Origin: Candidatus Tepidifontimicrobium thermophilum
Lineage (GTDB): Bacteria > Sysuimicrobiota > Sysuimicrobiia > Sysuimicrobiales > Sysuimicrobiaceae
DNA: 64,000 nucleotides
Assembly (NCBI GenBank): GCA_031296405.1
Contig: JAVKKH010000002.1
Location: forward strand, 165,666-229,665
Direction of reading: 5' to 3'
Shown here: positions 54,519 to 63,906 of the stretch, piece after piece
Position numbering within the stretch: position 1 is the first letter of the stretch
Layout of the letters: every line of letters starts with the position of its first letter
Position numbers and translations under genes: made by a program
The notes under the pieces: model-generated
Seen by the model: only the letters and a program-made list of their open reading frames with translations
What the model was told of the DNA's origin: nothing
The model's database searches: none

Positions 54519-56048
54519 TTGCGGGTGCTGCAGGCGTGGTCGGGTTGGTCTCCTGCGCGGAAGCGCGTGGTGGCGCTGGTGGCCGCGGGGGCGGCGGTGG
54601 CGCTGGCGGCGTGGAGCTGGCTTGCGCGCCCGCAGTTCGTGCCCCTGTACAGCCGGCTGGACGTGCAGGAGGCGGCGCGCGTGGTGGAAGCCCTTCAGCA
54701 GATGGGCGTGCCCTACCGCCTCACCGGCGCGGGCACCACCGTGGAGGTCCCGCGGGAGCGCGTGTACGCCGCGCGCCTGCAGCTGGCCGCGCAGGGACTC
54801 CCCCGCTCCGGTGGGGTGGGGTTCGAGCTGTTCGACCGCAGCAGCTTCGGGGCCAGTGAACTGGTGCAGCGGGTGAACCTGCAGCGGGCCGTGGCGGGCG
54901 AGTTGGTGCGCAGTATCGAGACCCTGGACGCAGTGGAGTCCGCCCGGGTGCACCTGGCGATCCCTGAGGACCGGCTGTTCCGCGATGAGGCCAGTTCTCC
55001 CAGCGCCTCGGTGGTGGTGGCGCTGAGGCCCGGCGCAGGCCTGAGCGCCGGGCAGGTGCGGGCCATCCGGCACCTCGTGGCCAGCAGCGTGGAAGGGCTT
55101 TCGCCCGAGCGGGTGACGGTGGTGGACACCCGGGGCCGGCTCCTCTCCGCGGGCCAGGAGGACCCGTCCGGTGTGAACACCGTGCAGTTGGGAGAGCGGG
55201 AGCAGGTGGAGGCCGCCCTCCAGCAGCGGGTGCAGAGCATGCTGGACGAGGTGCTGGGACCGGGGAAGGCCCTGGCCCGGGTCAGTGCGGAGGTGGACTT
55301 CAGCCGCCGGCAGGTGGAGCAGGAGAGCTTCCTACCGGACCAGCGCGCCCCCACCTCCGAGGTCACGGTGGAGGAGTCGTACGCGGGGAGGGGCGGGCTC
55401 CCACCGGGTGGGCCCGCCACGGTGTCCGTGCCTTCGTACGCGCAGGCACCGGCGACAGCGTCCGGTTCCGAGTACCGGCGCAGGGAGTCGCGCACCACTT
55501 ACCAGGTCACGCGGCGGGTGGAGCGGGCGGTCTCCACGGGCGGCATCCGGCGGCTCTCGGTGGCCGTCCTAGTGGACCGCCGCGTTCCGCAGGCGGCGGT
55601 GCAGGCCCTGGAGGCCGCGGTGGCTGCCGGCCTCGGCCTGGACCGACGCAGGGGCGACGTGCTGGTGGTGCAGGCCGTGGACTTCCCCGCCGCCAGTGAG
55701 TCCCCCGCCCCGCGGGCGGAGGCGCCGACGGCAAACGGGCGACGGGGCGTGCCCCTGTGGCTGGTGGCTGCGGCCGGCGGTACCGGCTTGCTGACCCTGC
55801 TCGCGGTGGTGCTGGTGCTCCTGCGCCGGCGCCGGGCCGCGCCGGTGAAGGTGGAGACCCTGCAGCCGGTCCCGGTGGCGCCTGCTGCCCCGCCGGCCGA
55901 GGAGGACGAGGAGGAGCGCATCCTGCGGGCCCTGCGGGAACGCGAGGAAGGCCAGCAGGCCGTGGTGCGGCGTGAGCTACAGCGCATGGCGCAGGAGCGG
56001 CCCGCGGACATCGCCGCGGTGATCAAGAGCTGGATACAGGAGAAGTAG
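54519..56048 (+). CDS. fliF: Flagellar MS-ring protein FliF
   Basis: 509 residues: a membrane helix near the N-terminus (VALVAAGAAVALAAWSWLA), the ring-building RBM domains (FVPLYSRLDVQEAARVVEALQQMGVPYRL), and a second membrane helix near residues 408-430, with the C-terminal tail that binds FliG (ERILRALREREEG). Start TTG 54519 or GTG 54525. Confidence 0.94.
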   Translation: MRVLQAWSGWSPARKRVVALVAAGAAVALAAWSWLARPQFVPLYSRLDVQEAARVVEALQQMGVPYRLTGAGTTVEVPRERVYAARLQLAAQGLPRSGGVGFELFDRSSFGASELVQRVNLQRAVAGELVRSIETLDAVESARVHLAIPEDRLFRDEASSPSASVVVALRPGAGLSAGQVRAIRHLVASSVEGLSPERVTVVDTRGRLLSAGQEDPSGVNTVQLGEREQVEAALQQRVQSMLDEVLGPGKALARVSAEVDFSRRQVEQESFLPDQRAPTSEVTVEESYAGRGGLPPGGPATVSVPSYAQAPATASGSEYRRRESRTTYQVTRRVERAVSTGGIRRLSVAVLVDRRVPQAAVQALEAAVAAGLGLDRRRGDVLVVQAVDFPAASESPAPRAEAPTANGRRGVPLWLVAAAGGTGLLTLLAVVLVLLRRRRAAPVKVETLQPVPVAPAAPPAEEDEEERILRALREREEGQQAVVRRELQRMAQERPADIAAVIKSWIQEK

Positions 56049-56050
56049 CT

Positions 56051-57061
56051 GTGGCGACCCGACAGGCCATCAGCGGACGTCAGAAGGCGGCCATGCTTCT
56101 GGTGTCTTTGGGCCCCGAGCTGGCGGCGTCGGTGCTGCGCCACCTGGGGGAGGAGGAGATCGAGGCCCTCACCTTCGAGATCGCCAACCTGCCCAGGGTC
56201 ACCGCCCAGGAGCGGGAGGAAGTGGTGCAGGAGTGCTACCAGATGGCCCTGGCCCGGGAGTACGTGTCCGTGGGCGGGCTGCAGTACGCCCGGGAACTCC
56301 TGGAGCGGTCCGTGGGGCCGCAGCGGGCCGCGGAGATCCTCGAACGGCTGACCACATCGCTACAGGTGAGCCCGTTCGACGCTTTCCGCCGGATGGACCC
56401 CGCCCAGCTGGCGAGCCTCCTGCAGCAGGAGCACCCGCAGACCATCGCCCTGGTGGTGGCGTACCTGAAGCCCGCGCAGGCCGCGGCGGTGCTGGCGAGC
56501 CTACCGCGGGAGCTGCAGGTGGAGGTGGCCATGCGGGTGGCGGTGATGGACCGCACCACCCCCGAGACGATCCGGGAGGTGGAGGCGGCGCTGGAGAGCA
56601 AGTTGGTCAACCTGCCCACCCAGGAGTTCACCGCGGTGGGCGGCGTCCAGGCCCTGGTGTCTATCATCAACGAGTCGGACCGCGCCACCGAGCGGGTGAT
56701 CCTGGAGGCGCTGGAGGAGAAGGACCCCGAGCTGGCGGCCCAGGTGAAGAAGCTCATGTTCGTGTTCGAGGACCTGTTGAGCCTGGACGACCGCTCGGTA
56801 CAGATCGTGCTGCGCAACGTGGACAGCAAGGACCTGGCCCTGGCCCTGAAGGGCGCCAGCGAGGAGCTGCGGGAGAAGATCTTCCGGAACATGAGCCAGC
56901 GGGCGGCGGAGGGGCTGCGGGAGGACCTGCAGCTGATGGGCCCCGTGCGGCGGCGGGACGTGGAGGAGGCCCAGGGCCGCATCGTCAACGTGGTGCGCCA
57001 GCTGGAGGAGTCGGGTCAAATCGTCATCGCCCGCGGCGGCCAGGAGGAAGTGCTGGTGTAG
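56051..57061 (+). CDS. fliG: Flagellar motor switch protein FliG
   Basis: 336 residues: QKAAMLLVSLGPELAASVLRHLGEEEIEALTFEIA, the EHPQTIALVVAYLKP motif, and the C-terminal torque helix DLALALKGASEELREKIFRNMS. It links the MS-ring to the C-ring and the stator. GTG two bases after fliF. Confidence 0.96.
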   Translation: MATRQAISGRQKAAMLLVSLGPELAASVLRHLGEEEIEALTFEIANLPRVTAQEREEVVQECYQMALAREYVSVGGLQYARELLERSVGPQRAAEILERLTTSLQVSPFDAFRRMDPAQLASLLQQEHPQTIALVVAYLKPAQAAAVLASLPRELQVEVAMRVAVMDRTTPETIREVEAALESKLVNLPTQEFTAVGGVQALVSIINESDRATERVILEALEEKDPELAAQVKKLMFVFEDLLSLDDRSVQIVLRNVDSKDLALALKGASEELREKIFRNMSQRAAEGLREDLQLMGPVRRRDVEEAQGRIVNVVRQLEESGQIVIARGGQEEVLV

Positions 57062-57070
57062 GGGGGCGCG

Positions 57071-57718
57071 GTGGCCGGCGACGTGCGCGCGGTCATCAAG
57101 GGGGCACCCCGGGACGAGGTGATCGCCCGGATCACCACCACCATGGCGCCCGCTCCGCGACCGGAGGCGGGCCAGGCCGCGGAGGTCCTGCGGACCGCGT
57201 ACGAAGCCGCGCGGCGGCTGCAGGAGGCGGCGCAGGTGGAGGCAGCCCGGGCGGTGGCCGAGGCCCAGGCGCGGGCGCGCGCGGAGCTGGAGGCGGCGTG
57301 GGGCGAACGGCTGCGGCGGCTGGACCGTCTGCTGGACGACCTCAGCCGACAGGCCGCGGCGTCGCTGGCGGAGCAGTTCGCGCCCGCGGTGGTGACCCTG
57401 GCACTGGAGGTGGCCCGCAAGGTCATCCGGCGTGCGGTGGAGTGCGACCCCGCGCTGTTGCTGGGGTGGGTACGGGAGGCCGCGGAGCGGCTGCACACCT
57501 CCGGCGCGCTGGTGGTGCGGGTGAACCCGCAGGACCTGGAGCGGCTTCGGTCGTCCGGCGTGGACCTGGAGCGCGCCGGCGTGCGGCTGCGCTGGGTCGC
57601 GGACCCCTCGGTGGACGGCGGGTGCGTGGTGGAGTCCGACTCCGGGGTGGTGGACGCCACCGTGGCGACCCAGCTGCGGACCCTGCAGGAGCGGCTGGAG
57701 GAGGTCTCCGGTGCGTGA
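57071..57718 (+). CDS. fliH: Flagellar export ATPase regulator FliH
   Basis: 215 residues. Alanine/arginine-rich coiled coil (residues 40-90) then a FliH_C-like domain (PAVVTLALEVARKVIRRAVECDPALLLGWVREAAERL, VNPQDLERLRS, VDGGCVVESDSGVVDATVATQLRTL). It holds FliI. GTG start; it overlaps fliI by eight bases. Confidence 0.86.
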   Translation: MAGDVRAVIKGAPRDEVIARITTTMAPAPRPEAGQAAEVLRTAYEAARRLQEAAQVEAARAVAEAQARARAELEAAWGERLRRLDRLLDDLSRQAAASLAEQFAPAVVTLALEVARKVIRRAVECDPALLLGWVREAAERLHTSGALVVRVNPQDLERLRSSGVDLERAGVRLRWVADPSVDGGCVVESDSGVVDATVATQLRTLQERLEEVSGA

Positions 57719-59027
57719 GCCCGCGCCCTTGCCCCTGGAGGCGTGGCTGGAGGCGGTGCGCCGGACGGACCCGGTAAAGGTCACGGGCCGTGTGGTGCAG
57801 GTGGTGGGGCTGGTGGCGGAAGCCCGGGGCCCCCGCGTGCACGTGGGTGAGTGGTGCACGGTGCAGACCGCGGACGGCGAACTCCCCGCGGAGGTGGTGG
57901 GCTTCCGCGACGACCGTTTCCTGATGATGCCGCTCGGACCTTTGAGCGGGCTCAGTCCGGGCAGCGAGGTGGTCCCCTCCGGCCGGGCCATGCGGGTGCC
58001 CGCAGGTCCTGCGCTCCTGGGGCGCGTGGTGGACGGCCTGGGCTGCCCGCTGGACGGCCGGCCCCTGGAGGTGCGGGAGTGGAGGCCGCTACACGCGGAC
58101 CCGCCCAACCCCCTGCACCGCCCTCGGATCACGGAACCGCTGCCCACGGGCGTACGGGTCATCGACGGGCTGCTGACCCTAGGCCGCGGCCAGCGGGTGG
58201 GTATCTTTGCGGGCAGCGGCGTGGGCAAGAGCACCCTGCTGGGGATGATCGCCCGACACAGCAGCGCGGACGCCAACGTGATCGCTCTCGTGGGGGAGCG
58301 TGGACGCGAGGTGCTGGACTTCATCGAGAACGACCTGGGGGAAGGCCTGGAACGGTCCGTGGTGGTGGTGGCCACCTCGGACCAGCCCCCCCTGGTGCGG
58401 GCGCGGGCGCCGTTCGTCGCCACGGCCATCGCGGAAGCCTTCCGCGACCACGGCATGCACGTGATGCTCATGATGGACTCCGTCACACGCTTCTGCATGG
58501 CCCAGCGGGAGATCGGTCTCGCGGTGGGCGAACCGCCCACCACCCGCGGCTACACGCCCTCCGTGTTCGCCCTGCTCCCGCAGCTGATGGAGCGTGCGGG
58601 CACCGCCCGCCGGGGCTCCATCACCGCCCTGTACACGGTGCTCGTGGAGGGCGACGACCTCATGGAGCCGGTGGCCGACCACGCCCGCAGCATCCTGGAC
58701 GGCCACATCGTGCTGTCGAGGGGTCTCGCCTCACAGGGCCACTACCCGCCGGTGGAGGTCCTAGAGTCCACCAGCCGCCTGATGCCGTCCGTGGTGAGCC
58801 CGGACCACCTGCGGTGGGCACAGGCCGTGCGGGCGCACCTGGCCACCTACCGCGAGGTGGAGGACCTAGTGAACCTGGGCGCGTACACGCGGGGCAGCAA
58901 CCCGCGGGTGGACGCCGCCCTGGACCGCATCGAGGCCATCCGCGCCTTCCTCCGCCAGCTGCCGGCCGAACGCAGCGGCTTCCAGGAGACCCTCGGGCGG
59001 CTGGCGCAGCTGGCGGAAGGACCGTGA
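57711..59027 (+). CDS. fliI: Flagellum-specific ATP synthase FliI
   Basis: 438 residues. Walker A GSGVGKST and Walker B LMMDSVTRF, with the family PTGVRVIDGLLTLGRGQRVGIFA and EGDDLMEPVADHARSILDGHI. It unloads export chaperones at the type III gate. GTG inside the fliH 3' end; its stop overlaps fliJ. Confidence 0.96.
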   Translation: MREPAPLPLEAWLEAVRRTDPVKVTGRVVQVVGLVAEARGPRVHVGEWCTVQTADGELPAEVVGFRDDRFLMMPLGPLSGLSPGSEVVPSGRAMRVPAGPALLGRVVDGLGCPLDGRPLEVREWRPLHADPPNPLHRPRITEPLPTGVRVIDGLLTLGRGQRVGIFAGSGVGKSTLLGMIARHSSADANVIALVGERGREVLDFIENDLGEGLERSVVVVATSDQPPLVRARAPFVATAIAEAFRDHGMHVMLMMDSVTRFCMAQREIGLAVGEPPTTRGYTPSVFALLPQLMERAGTARRGSITALYTVLVEGDDLMEPVADHARSILDGHIVLSRGLASQGHYPPVEVLESTSRLMPSVVSPDHLRWAQAVRAHLATYREVEDLVNLGAYTRGSNPRVDAALDRIEAIRAFLRQLPAERSGFQETLGRLAQLAEGP

Positions 59028-59455
59028 AGCGCTTCCGCTTCCGGCTGGAGGGGCTGCTTCGGCTGCGCCGGTTGCGGGAGCGGCAGGCGCGGCGCCAGCT
59101 GGCGGACGCGCTGCGCGCCCTCCGGCAGGCGGAGGCCCGGTGCCACCTGGCCCGCCGCGCCGTCCGGGAGGCTGAAGAGCGGGTGCTACACGCCCAGGAC
59201 GCCCGGGAGCTGCGGGGGTGGGCCGAGGCGATGGAACGGCGGCGGGAGGAACTGGCGGCGGTAGAACGGGCCCGCGCAGAGGCTTCCCGGCACGTGGAGG
59301 AGCTGTGGGCACGCTTTTTGCAGCTCCGCCGTGACCGGAAGGTGGTGGAGCAGGTGCGGGAGCGGCGCTGGCGGCTGCACCAGAGGGAACAGGCGAGGCG
59401 AGAGCAGGCGCAGCTGGACGAGCTAGCGGTGCTCCGCCGGAGGAGGCGGGTATGA
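59024..59455 (+). CDS. fliJ: Flagellar export protein FliJ
   Basis: 143 residues, a single antiparallel coiled coil that is very rich in Arg, Glu and Ala, starting FRFRLEGLLRLRRLRERQARRQL as in FliJ. It is the stalk of the export ATPase. GTG overlaps the fliI stop. Confidence 0.88.
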   Translation: MKRFRFRLEGLLRLRRLRERQARRQLADALRALRQAEARCHLARRAVREAEERVLHAQDARELRGWAEAMERRREELAAVERARAEASRHVEELWARFLQLRRDRKVVEQVRERRWRLHQREQARREQAQLDELAVLRRRRRV

Positions 59456-59943
59456 TCCCGGGGATGCTCACCACCCTGGCGCGGATCCGGTGGATCGAAG
59501 CACAGCTGGACTCGGGCACCGGGGTCCCACGCACCCGGAGGGAGGGCGCGGGGCAGTTCCGCGACCTGGTAGAGCAGGCCGCGCGGCGGTACGGGCTGGA
59601 CCCCGCCCTGGTGGACGCGGTGGTGCGGGCGGAGTCCGGCTACGACCCGCAGGCGACCTCCCCCGCGGGTGCCGCGGGCCTGATGCAGCTCATGCCCGCC
59701 ACGGCCCGCGCGCTGGGGGTCGCAGACCCGTACGACCCCGCCCAGAACGTGGAGGGCGGCGTGCGATACCTGCGGGGGTTGCTGGACCGGTTCGGAGACG
59801 TGGCGCTGGCCCTGGCCGCCTACAACGCGGGGCCCGGCGCGGTGGTCCGGTTCGGCGGCGTTCCTCCGTACCGCGAGACGCGGGCGTACGTGGAGCGCGT
59901 GTTGAGCACCTGGCAGAGGCTGCGGGCAGGAGGTGACCGGTGA
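59452..59943 (+). CDS. Lytic transglycosylase (SLT domain) in flagellar operon
   Basis: 163 residues. The catalytic Glu is in VRAESGYDPQATSPAGAAGLMQLMPATA, and the second motif YNAGPGAV is present. No signal peptide is obvious; it may be exported by the flagellar system. It would open peptidoglycan for the rod, replacing the enzyme half of FlgJ, which is missing here. ATG overlaps fliJ. Confidence 0.87.
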   Translation: MIPGMLTTLARIRWIEAQLDSGTGVPRTRREGAGQFRDLVEQAARRYGLDPALVDAVVRAESGYDPQATSPAGAAGLMQLMPATARALGVADPYDPAQNVEGGVRYLRGLLDRFGDVALALAAYNAGPGAVVRFGGVPPYRETRAYVERVLSTWQRLRAGGDR

Positions 59944-61625
59944 ACCTACCCGCTGTCTGGCCGTGCGGGTCCCCCGAGGCGGTGGAAGTCCGCGCTCAAC
60001 TGGGCCTGGCGGACGCGCAGTTCGCGGCGCTGCTGGCCCTGGTGGTGCCCCAGGCGAGGTGTCCTGAGCCCGAGGGGCGGGCAGAGCCCGCGGGACCTCC
60101 GGAACGCGCCGACGGCTCGATCCAGCAAGAGGCAGAGCACGACGCGGTGCCCGAGGGCGAAACAGGCGAGAGCTCCAGGGCGGGTGCACAGGGAGTTGCC
60201 CTCCCTGGTCCGGTCGGGTTGACGGCGCCGGGTGCGCGCGTGCGCGCACCAGTTCTGGACGCCCGGACCTCCGAGATGCTCGAAGCCCCTGCCACCGACG
60301 CCCCCAGACCCGCGCGCGGTGCCGGGCTGTCCACCGGCCCGCGCAGGCAGCTCGGGATCGCAGGGTCCGCCCGACCCACGCCTCCGGGGCTACCCGTGGC
60401 GATGCAGGTCGTCGCGGCCGATGCAAGCCTCGAGGCTGGCGCGCGACGCGAGTCCCGGGCGCCGGCTGCCTCGCCCGCGCCGGCCACCCGCGCGCCGCGG
60501 TCGGAGGTGGAGCCCGGAGGAGCTGACCCCGTACCCCTTCCACCACAGTTTCACGGGGCCGAGCTGGAGCTGCCCCGACTGGCCGCAGGGAGGCCGCACG
60601 CGGCGGGGCTGGTAGTGCTCCCCGGAACCAGGCAGGAGCACCACTCCGACCTCGTGACCGCGGCCCCGTCCTCCGAGCCCCTCGTTTCACCCGGTCACCC
60701 AGGGCCCACGGAGGTCCCCTCGTCCGTCCCCTCGTCCGAGCTGCCGCGTGGTTCCGGTCAGGGCCAAGAGGGGAAGCCGCGGAGTGAGTCAGGTGCTGCG
60801 GCCTCGGTGGATGGGCTCAGGGAGCTGCGGGGGTGGAGACCCGAGCCGGGACCTGCTTCCACACCCGGGAGCGGGCGGCTTTCGGACGCGGGAGCCCCGA
60901 ACGTCGCCGGGCCAGGGGTGTCGGTCGGCCAGGCCGATTTGCCCGAGGGACTCGAGCCGCGCGGGCAGAGCGAGCCGGGTCCGGAGGCTCAGCTTACCGT
61001 GGCGGAGACGCCTGCGCGGGCGGCCGGAGTCAGGCTCCGGGAGCCTGGGATGCAGGCCGCGCCGAGCGGCGATTCAGCGGGGGCCCCTCTGGAGGCGTCA
61101 CCCGACGAGGAGGCGGCGAGGCGGGAGCCAGGTCTCGGGCGATTCGAGGAGCGCGCCAAGCGAACGCTCGAAGTGGCGCAACGGACAGGTCGTGCCGCGT
61201 GGACGGCTCCAGAAGCGCACGGAGCGAGGGAGGAGGGAGCTCCCCGAGAGCCCGGCGCAGCCGCTCCGGTGCCGCCGGAGGCGCCGTCACAGACCTCCGC
61301 GCCGCAGCGGCTACGGCTGGAGCTTCGGGACACACGTGGAGAGCCGGTCCGGCTCGAGGTGCGGGCACGGTCGGACACCGTGTGGGCCCGGGTGGAGGCC
61401 AGCCCCGAGGTGGCGCAGGCGGTCCGCGACGAGGCGGCCGGCCTGCACCAGGCGCTGGGAGGGCGGGGTCTGTCCCTCGCGGGCCTTGAGGTGGACATCC
61501 TGCCGCGGGGTCGCGGTAGGGGACCAGAAGAACCGGTCCCCGTTGGACCGTCCGGCCGCGTCCGGACGCAGCGCCGCGTGGACCAAGTCCGAATGGCCGC
61601 GGGCTCGGTGGACTACGTGGTGTGA
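59940..61625 (+). CDS. fliK: Flagellar hook-length control protein FliK
   Basis: 561 residues. The long N-terminal ruler (1 to about 440) is low in order and rich in Pro, Ala, Glu and Ser. The C-terminal Flg_hook domain contains RLRLELRDTRGEPVRLEVRARSDTVWARVEASPEVAQAVRDEAAGLHQALGGRGLSLAGLEVDI. It sets hook length and switches export specificity. GTG overlaps the SLT stop. Confidence 0.88.
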   Translation: MNLPAVWPCGSPEAVEVRAQLGLADAQFAALLALVVPQARCPEPEGRAEPAGPPERADGSIQQEAEHDAVPEGETGESSRAGAQGVALPGPVGLTAPGARVRAPVLDARTSEMLEAPATDAPRPARGAGLSTGPRRQLGIAGSARPTPPGLPVAMQVVAADASLEAGARRESRAPAASPAPATRAPRSEVEPGGADPVPLPPQFHGAELELPRLAAGRPHAAGLVVLPGTRQEHHSDLVTAAPSSEPLVSPGHPGPTEVPSSVPSSELPRGSGQGQEGKPRSESGAAASVDGLRELRGWRPEPGPASTPGSGRLSDAGAPNVAGPGVSVGQADLPEGLEPRGQSEPGPEAQLTVAETPARAAGVRLREPGMQAAPSGDSAGAPLEASPDEEAARREPGLGRFEERAKRTLEVAQRTGRAAWTAPEAHGAREEGAPREPGAAAPVPPEAPSQTSAPQRLRLELRDTRGEPVRLEVRARSDTVWARVEASPEVAQAVRDEAAGLHQALGGRGLSLAGLEVDILPRGRGRGPEEPVPVGPSGRVRTQRRVDQVRMAAGSVDYVV

Positions 61626-61638
61626 GGAGGTGGTGGCG

Positions 61639-62028
61639 GTGCAGGTGCAGCAGGTGCAGGCAGGCGGGCAGGCAGCTGCGGGGCCACGGGTGCTCGGCAA
61701 GGACGACTTCCTGAAGCTGCTGGTCGCGCAGCTGCGCCACCAGGACCCCCTGCAACCGGTCAGCGACCGCGAGTTCGTAGCGCAGCTGGCGCAGTTCAGC
61801 GCCCTGGAGCAGATGACCAACGTCTCCCAGGCGGTGCTGGAGCTGGCCCGTCGGCAGGAGGCGGCAGCGGCTTTCGGCCTCGTGGGCCGCCGGGTGAAAG
61901 TACAGGCGGAGGACGGTTCCACGGTGGAGGGGACGGTCTCCTCAGTGCGGCGGCAGCACGGGACATTCGTGCTGGTGGTGGGGGACCGAGCCTACACCCT
62001 GGACCAGCTGGTGGAGGTGGTGGCTTGA
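61639..62028 (+). CDS. flgD: Hook-capping scaffold FlgD
   Basis: 129 residues: GKDDFLKLLVAQLRHQDPLQPVSDREFVAQLAQFSALEQMTNVSQ is the FlgD N-terminus, and a short beta domain VGRRVKVQAEDGSTVEGTVSSV follows. It lacks the larger FlgD C-domain. Several GTGs start in frame; 61639 is eight bases after GAGGAGG. It overlaps the next gene by four bases. Confidence 0.9.
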   Translation: MQVQQVQAGGQAAAGPRVLGKDDFLKLLVAQLRHQDPLQPVSDREFVAQLAQFSALEQMTNVSQAVLELARRQEAAAAFGLVGRRVKVQAEDGSTVEGTVSSVRRQHGTFVLVVGDRAYTLDQLVEVVA

Positions 62029-62363
62029 TCCGCAGGGTGGCCGGGCCGGAGGCCGCGGGGCAGGTGCCGGCGGGGCCGCAGGCGCCGGGTGCTAACTTCC
62101 AGCGGGCGTTGGCGGAGGCGCTACGGCTCTCGCACCACGCCCAGCAGCGCTTCCAGAGCCGCGCGGTGGCCGTGAGCCCGGAGCAGGTGGAGCGCCTGAC
62201 TGCGGCGGTGGAGGCGGCGCGGCAGAAAGGGTGCCGCAACGCGGTGGTCCTGGTGGACGGCCACGCGTTCGTCGTGAGCGTGCCCGCCAGCACCGTGGTG
62301 ACGGTGATACCCGCGGACCGCCTGCGGGTCTTCACCAACATCGACGGCGCGGTGATCGCGTAG
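62025..62363 (+). CDS. Flagellar operon protein TIGR02530
   Basis: 112 residues. HHAQQRFQSRAVAVSPEQVERLTAAVEAARQKGCRNAVVLVDGHAFVVSV and VFTNIDGAVIA match the TIGR02530 family found between flgD and flgE in firmicutes. Function unknown. TTG start overlaps the flgD stop. Confidence 0.82.
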   Translation: MIRRVAGPEAAGQVPAGPQAPGANFQRALAEALRLSHHAQQRFQSRAVAVSPEQVERLTAAVEAARQKGCRNAVVLVDGHAFVVSVPASTVVTVIPADRLRVFTNIDGAVIA

Positions 62364-62418
62364 AGCACACTCGGGGCCGGTCCTCGTGCGAGGGGGCCCC
62401 CAAAACCGGAGGGGAAAG

Positions 62419-63633
62419 ATGCTGAGGTCGCTGTTTTCCGGTGTGTCCGGCCTGCGGAACCACCAGGTCCGCATGGACGTGATCGGCAACAACATCGCCA
62501 ACGTGAACACGGTGGGCTTCAAGGCCAGCCGGGTCAACTTCGCGGAAGCCCTGAGCCAGACCATCCGGGGCGCCCAGGCGCCCTCGGAGGCGCGGGGCGG
62601 GATGAACGCCATGCAGGTGGGGCTGGGCGTCCAGGTGGGCAGCATCGACACCCTGTTCACCCAGGGGAACCTGCAGTACACGGGCAACCTCACCGACCTG
62701 GCGATCCAGGGAGACGGCTTCCTGGTGGTGGGGGACGGACTGCGGCGGTTCTACACCCGCGACGGGGCCATCGTCATGGACGCAGACGGCAACCTGGTCC
62801 ATGCCAGCAGCGGCCTGCGGCTCATGGGCTGGCAGGCGGACGCCGCAGGGTCCGTGGACCCCGCAGGGCCGCTGTCCCCCCTGAGGATCCCCGTGGGCAC
62901 CCACATTCCGCCCCGCGCCACGGGCAACGTGACCTTCGGCGGCAACCTGGATGCGGCTGCGGACGTGGGCGCCACCTGGACCACCACCGTCACGGTGTTC
63001 GACTCCCTGGGCAACGCCGTGCAGCTCGTGGTGGAGTTCGAGAAGACCGGGACGAACGAGTGGACGTGGACCGCGCGCTACGATGGCACCGACGTGGGGA
63101 CGGGCACCGTGACGTTCGGCGCCGACGGAACGGTCGCGGGCGGTGGGACCGCCGCGCTGACCTTCGACCCCGCGACCGGGGCGGATCCCCTGAGCCTGAC
63201 CCTGGGCTTCAGCGGGTTGACGCAGTACGGGGGCGCTTCCACCGTCTCCCTCCAGCACCAGGACGGCTACGCCACGGGCAGCCTGGAGTCGTTCGCCATC
63301 GACGGCAACGGGGTGATCACCGGCCTGTACTCCAACGGCCGGACACAGGTCATCGGCCAGGTGGCCCTGGCGCTGTTCGCCAACCCCGGGGGGTTGCTGA
63401 AGGCGGGGAGCAACCTGTACGCGGAGTCGTCGAACTCCGGCCCCGTTGCGGTAGGGGAGGCGGGGACCGGGGGACGGGGGGCGCTGACGGCGGGGGCCCT
63501 GGAGATGTCCAACGTGGACCTGGCCCAGGAGTTCACCAGCATGATCACGGCCCAGCGGGGCTTCCAGGCCAACGCCCGGGTCATCACCACCTCCGACGAG
63601 CTCCTTCAAGAGTTGATCTCCCTCCGCCGATAA
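62419..63633 (+). CDS. flgE: Flagellar hook protein FlgE
   Basis: 404 residues. MLRSLFSGVSGLRNHQVRMDVIGNNIANVNTVGFKASR at the start, GNLQYTGNLTDLAIQGDGFLVV in the middle, the hook-specific insertion with TWTTTVTVFDSLGNAVQLVVEFEKTG, and SNVDLAQEFTSMITAQRGFQANARVI at the end. It builds the hook. ATG with GGAGGGG at 62408-62414. Confidence 0.95.
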   Translation: MLRSLFSGVSGLRNHQVRMDVIGNNIANVNTVGFKASRVNFAEALSQTIRGAQAPSEARGGMNAMQVGLGVQVGSIDTLFTQGNLQYTGNLTDLAIQGDGFLVVGDGLRRFYTRDGAIVMDADGNLVHASSGLRLMGWQADAAGSVDPAGPLSPLRIPVGTHIPPRATGNVTFGGNLDAAADVGATWTTTVTVFDSLGNAVQLVVEFEKTGTNEWTWTARYDGTDVGTGTVTFGADGTVAGGGTAALTFDPATGADPLSLTLGFSGLTQYGGASTVSLQHQDGYATGSLESFAIDGNGVITGLYSNGRTQVIGQVALALFANPGGLLKAGSNLYAESSNSGPVAVGEAGTGGRGALTAGALEMSNVDLAQEFTSMITAQRGFQANARVITTSDELLQELISLRR

Positions 63634-63646
63634 CCGGCTCGGGAGC

Positions 63647-63676
63647 GGCGGGGCCCGCGCTTCCGCGGGCCCCGCC
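63647..63676 (+). terminator. Stem-loop between flgE and flbD
   Basis: Perfect 13-base-pair stem GGCGGGGCCCGCG/CGCGGGCCCCGCC with loop CTTC and no T-run. It may act as a partial terminator or 3' stabiliser. Confidence 0.5.
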
Positions 63677-63687
63677 GGCCGGAGCCG

Positions 63688-63903
63688 ATGATCAAGGTGA
63701 CACGCCTCAACGGAACCGAGACGGTCATCAACGCGGACCTCATCGAGTCCGTGGAGGCGACCCCCGACACCGTCATCTCGCTCACCACCGGGCACAAGTA
63801 CGTGGTGCACGAGTCGGTGGACGAGGTGGTGGCCCGGGTGCTGGCCTACCGGCTGGCGTGCCGCCGCGGCCCAGAACAGGGCGAATCCGAAGAAAGCCGG
63901 TGA
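63688..63903 (+). CDS. flbD: Flagellar protein FlbD
   Basis: 71 residues: MIKVTRLNGTETVINADLIESVEATPDTVISLTTGHKYVVHESVDEVVARV is the whole FlbD fold. It is usually located between flgE and motA. GGAG precedes the ATG. Confidence 0.92.
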   Translation: MIKVTRLNGTETVINADLIESVEATPDTVISLTTGHKYVVHESVDEVVARVLAYRLACRRGPEQGESEESR

Positions 63904-63906
63904 GCG

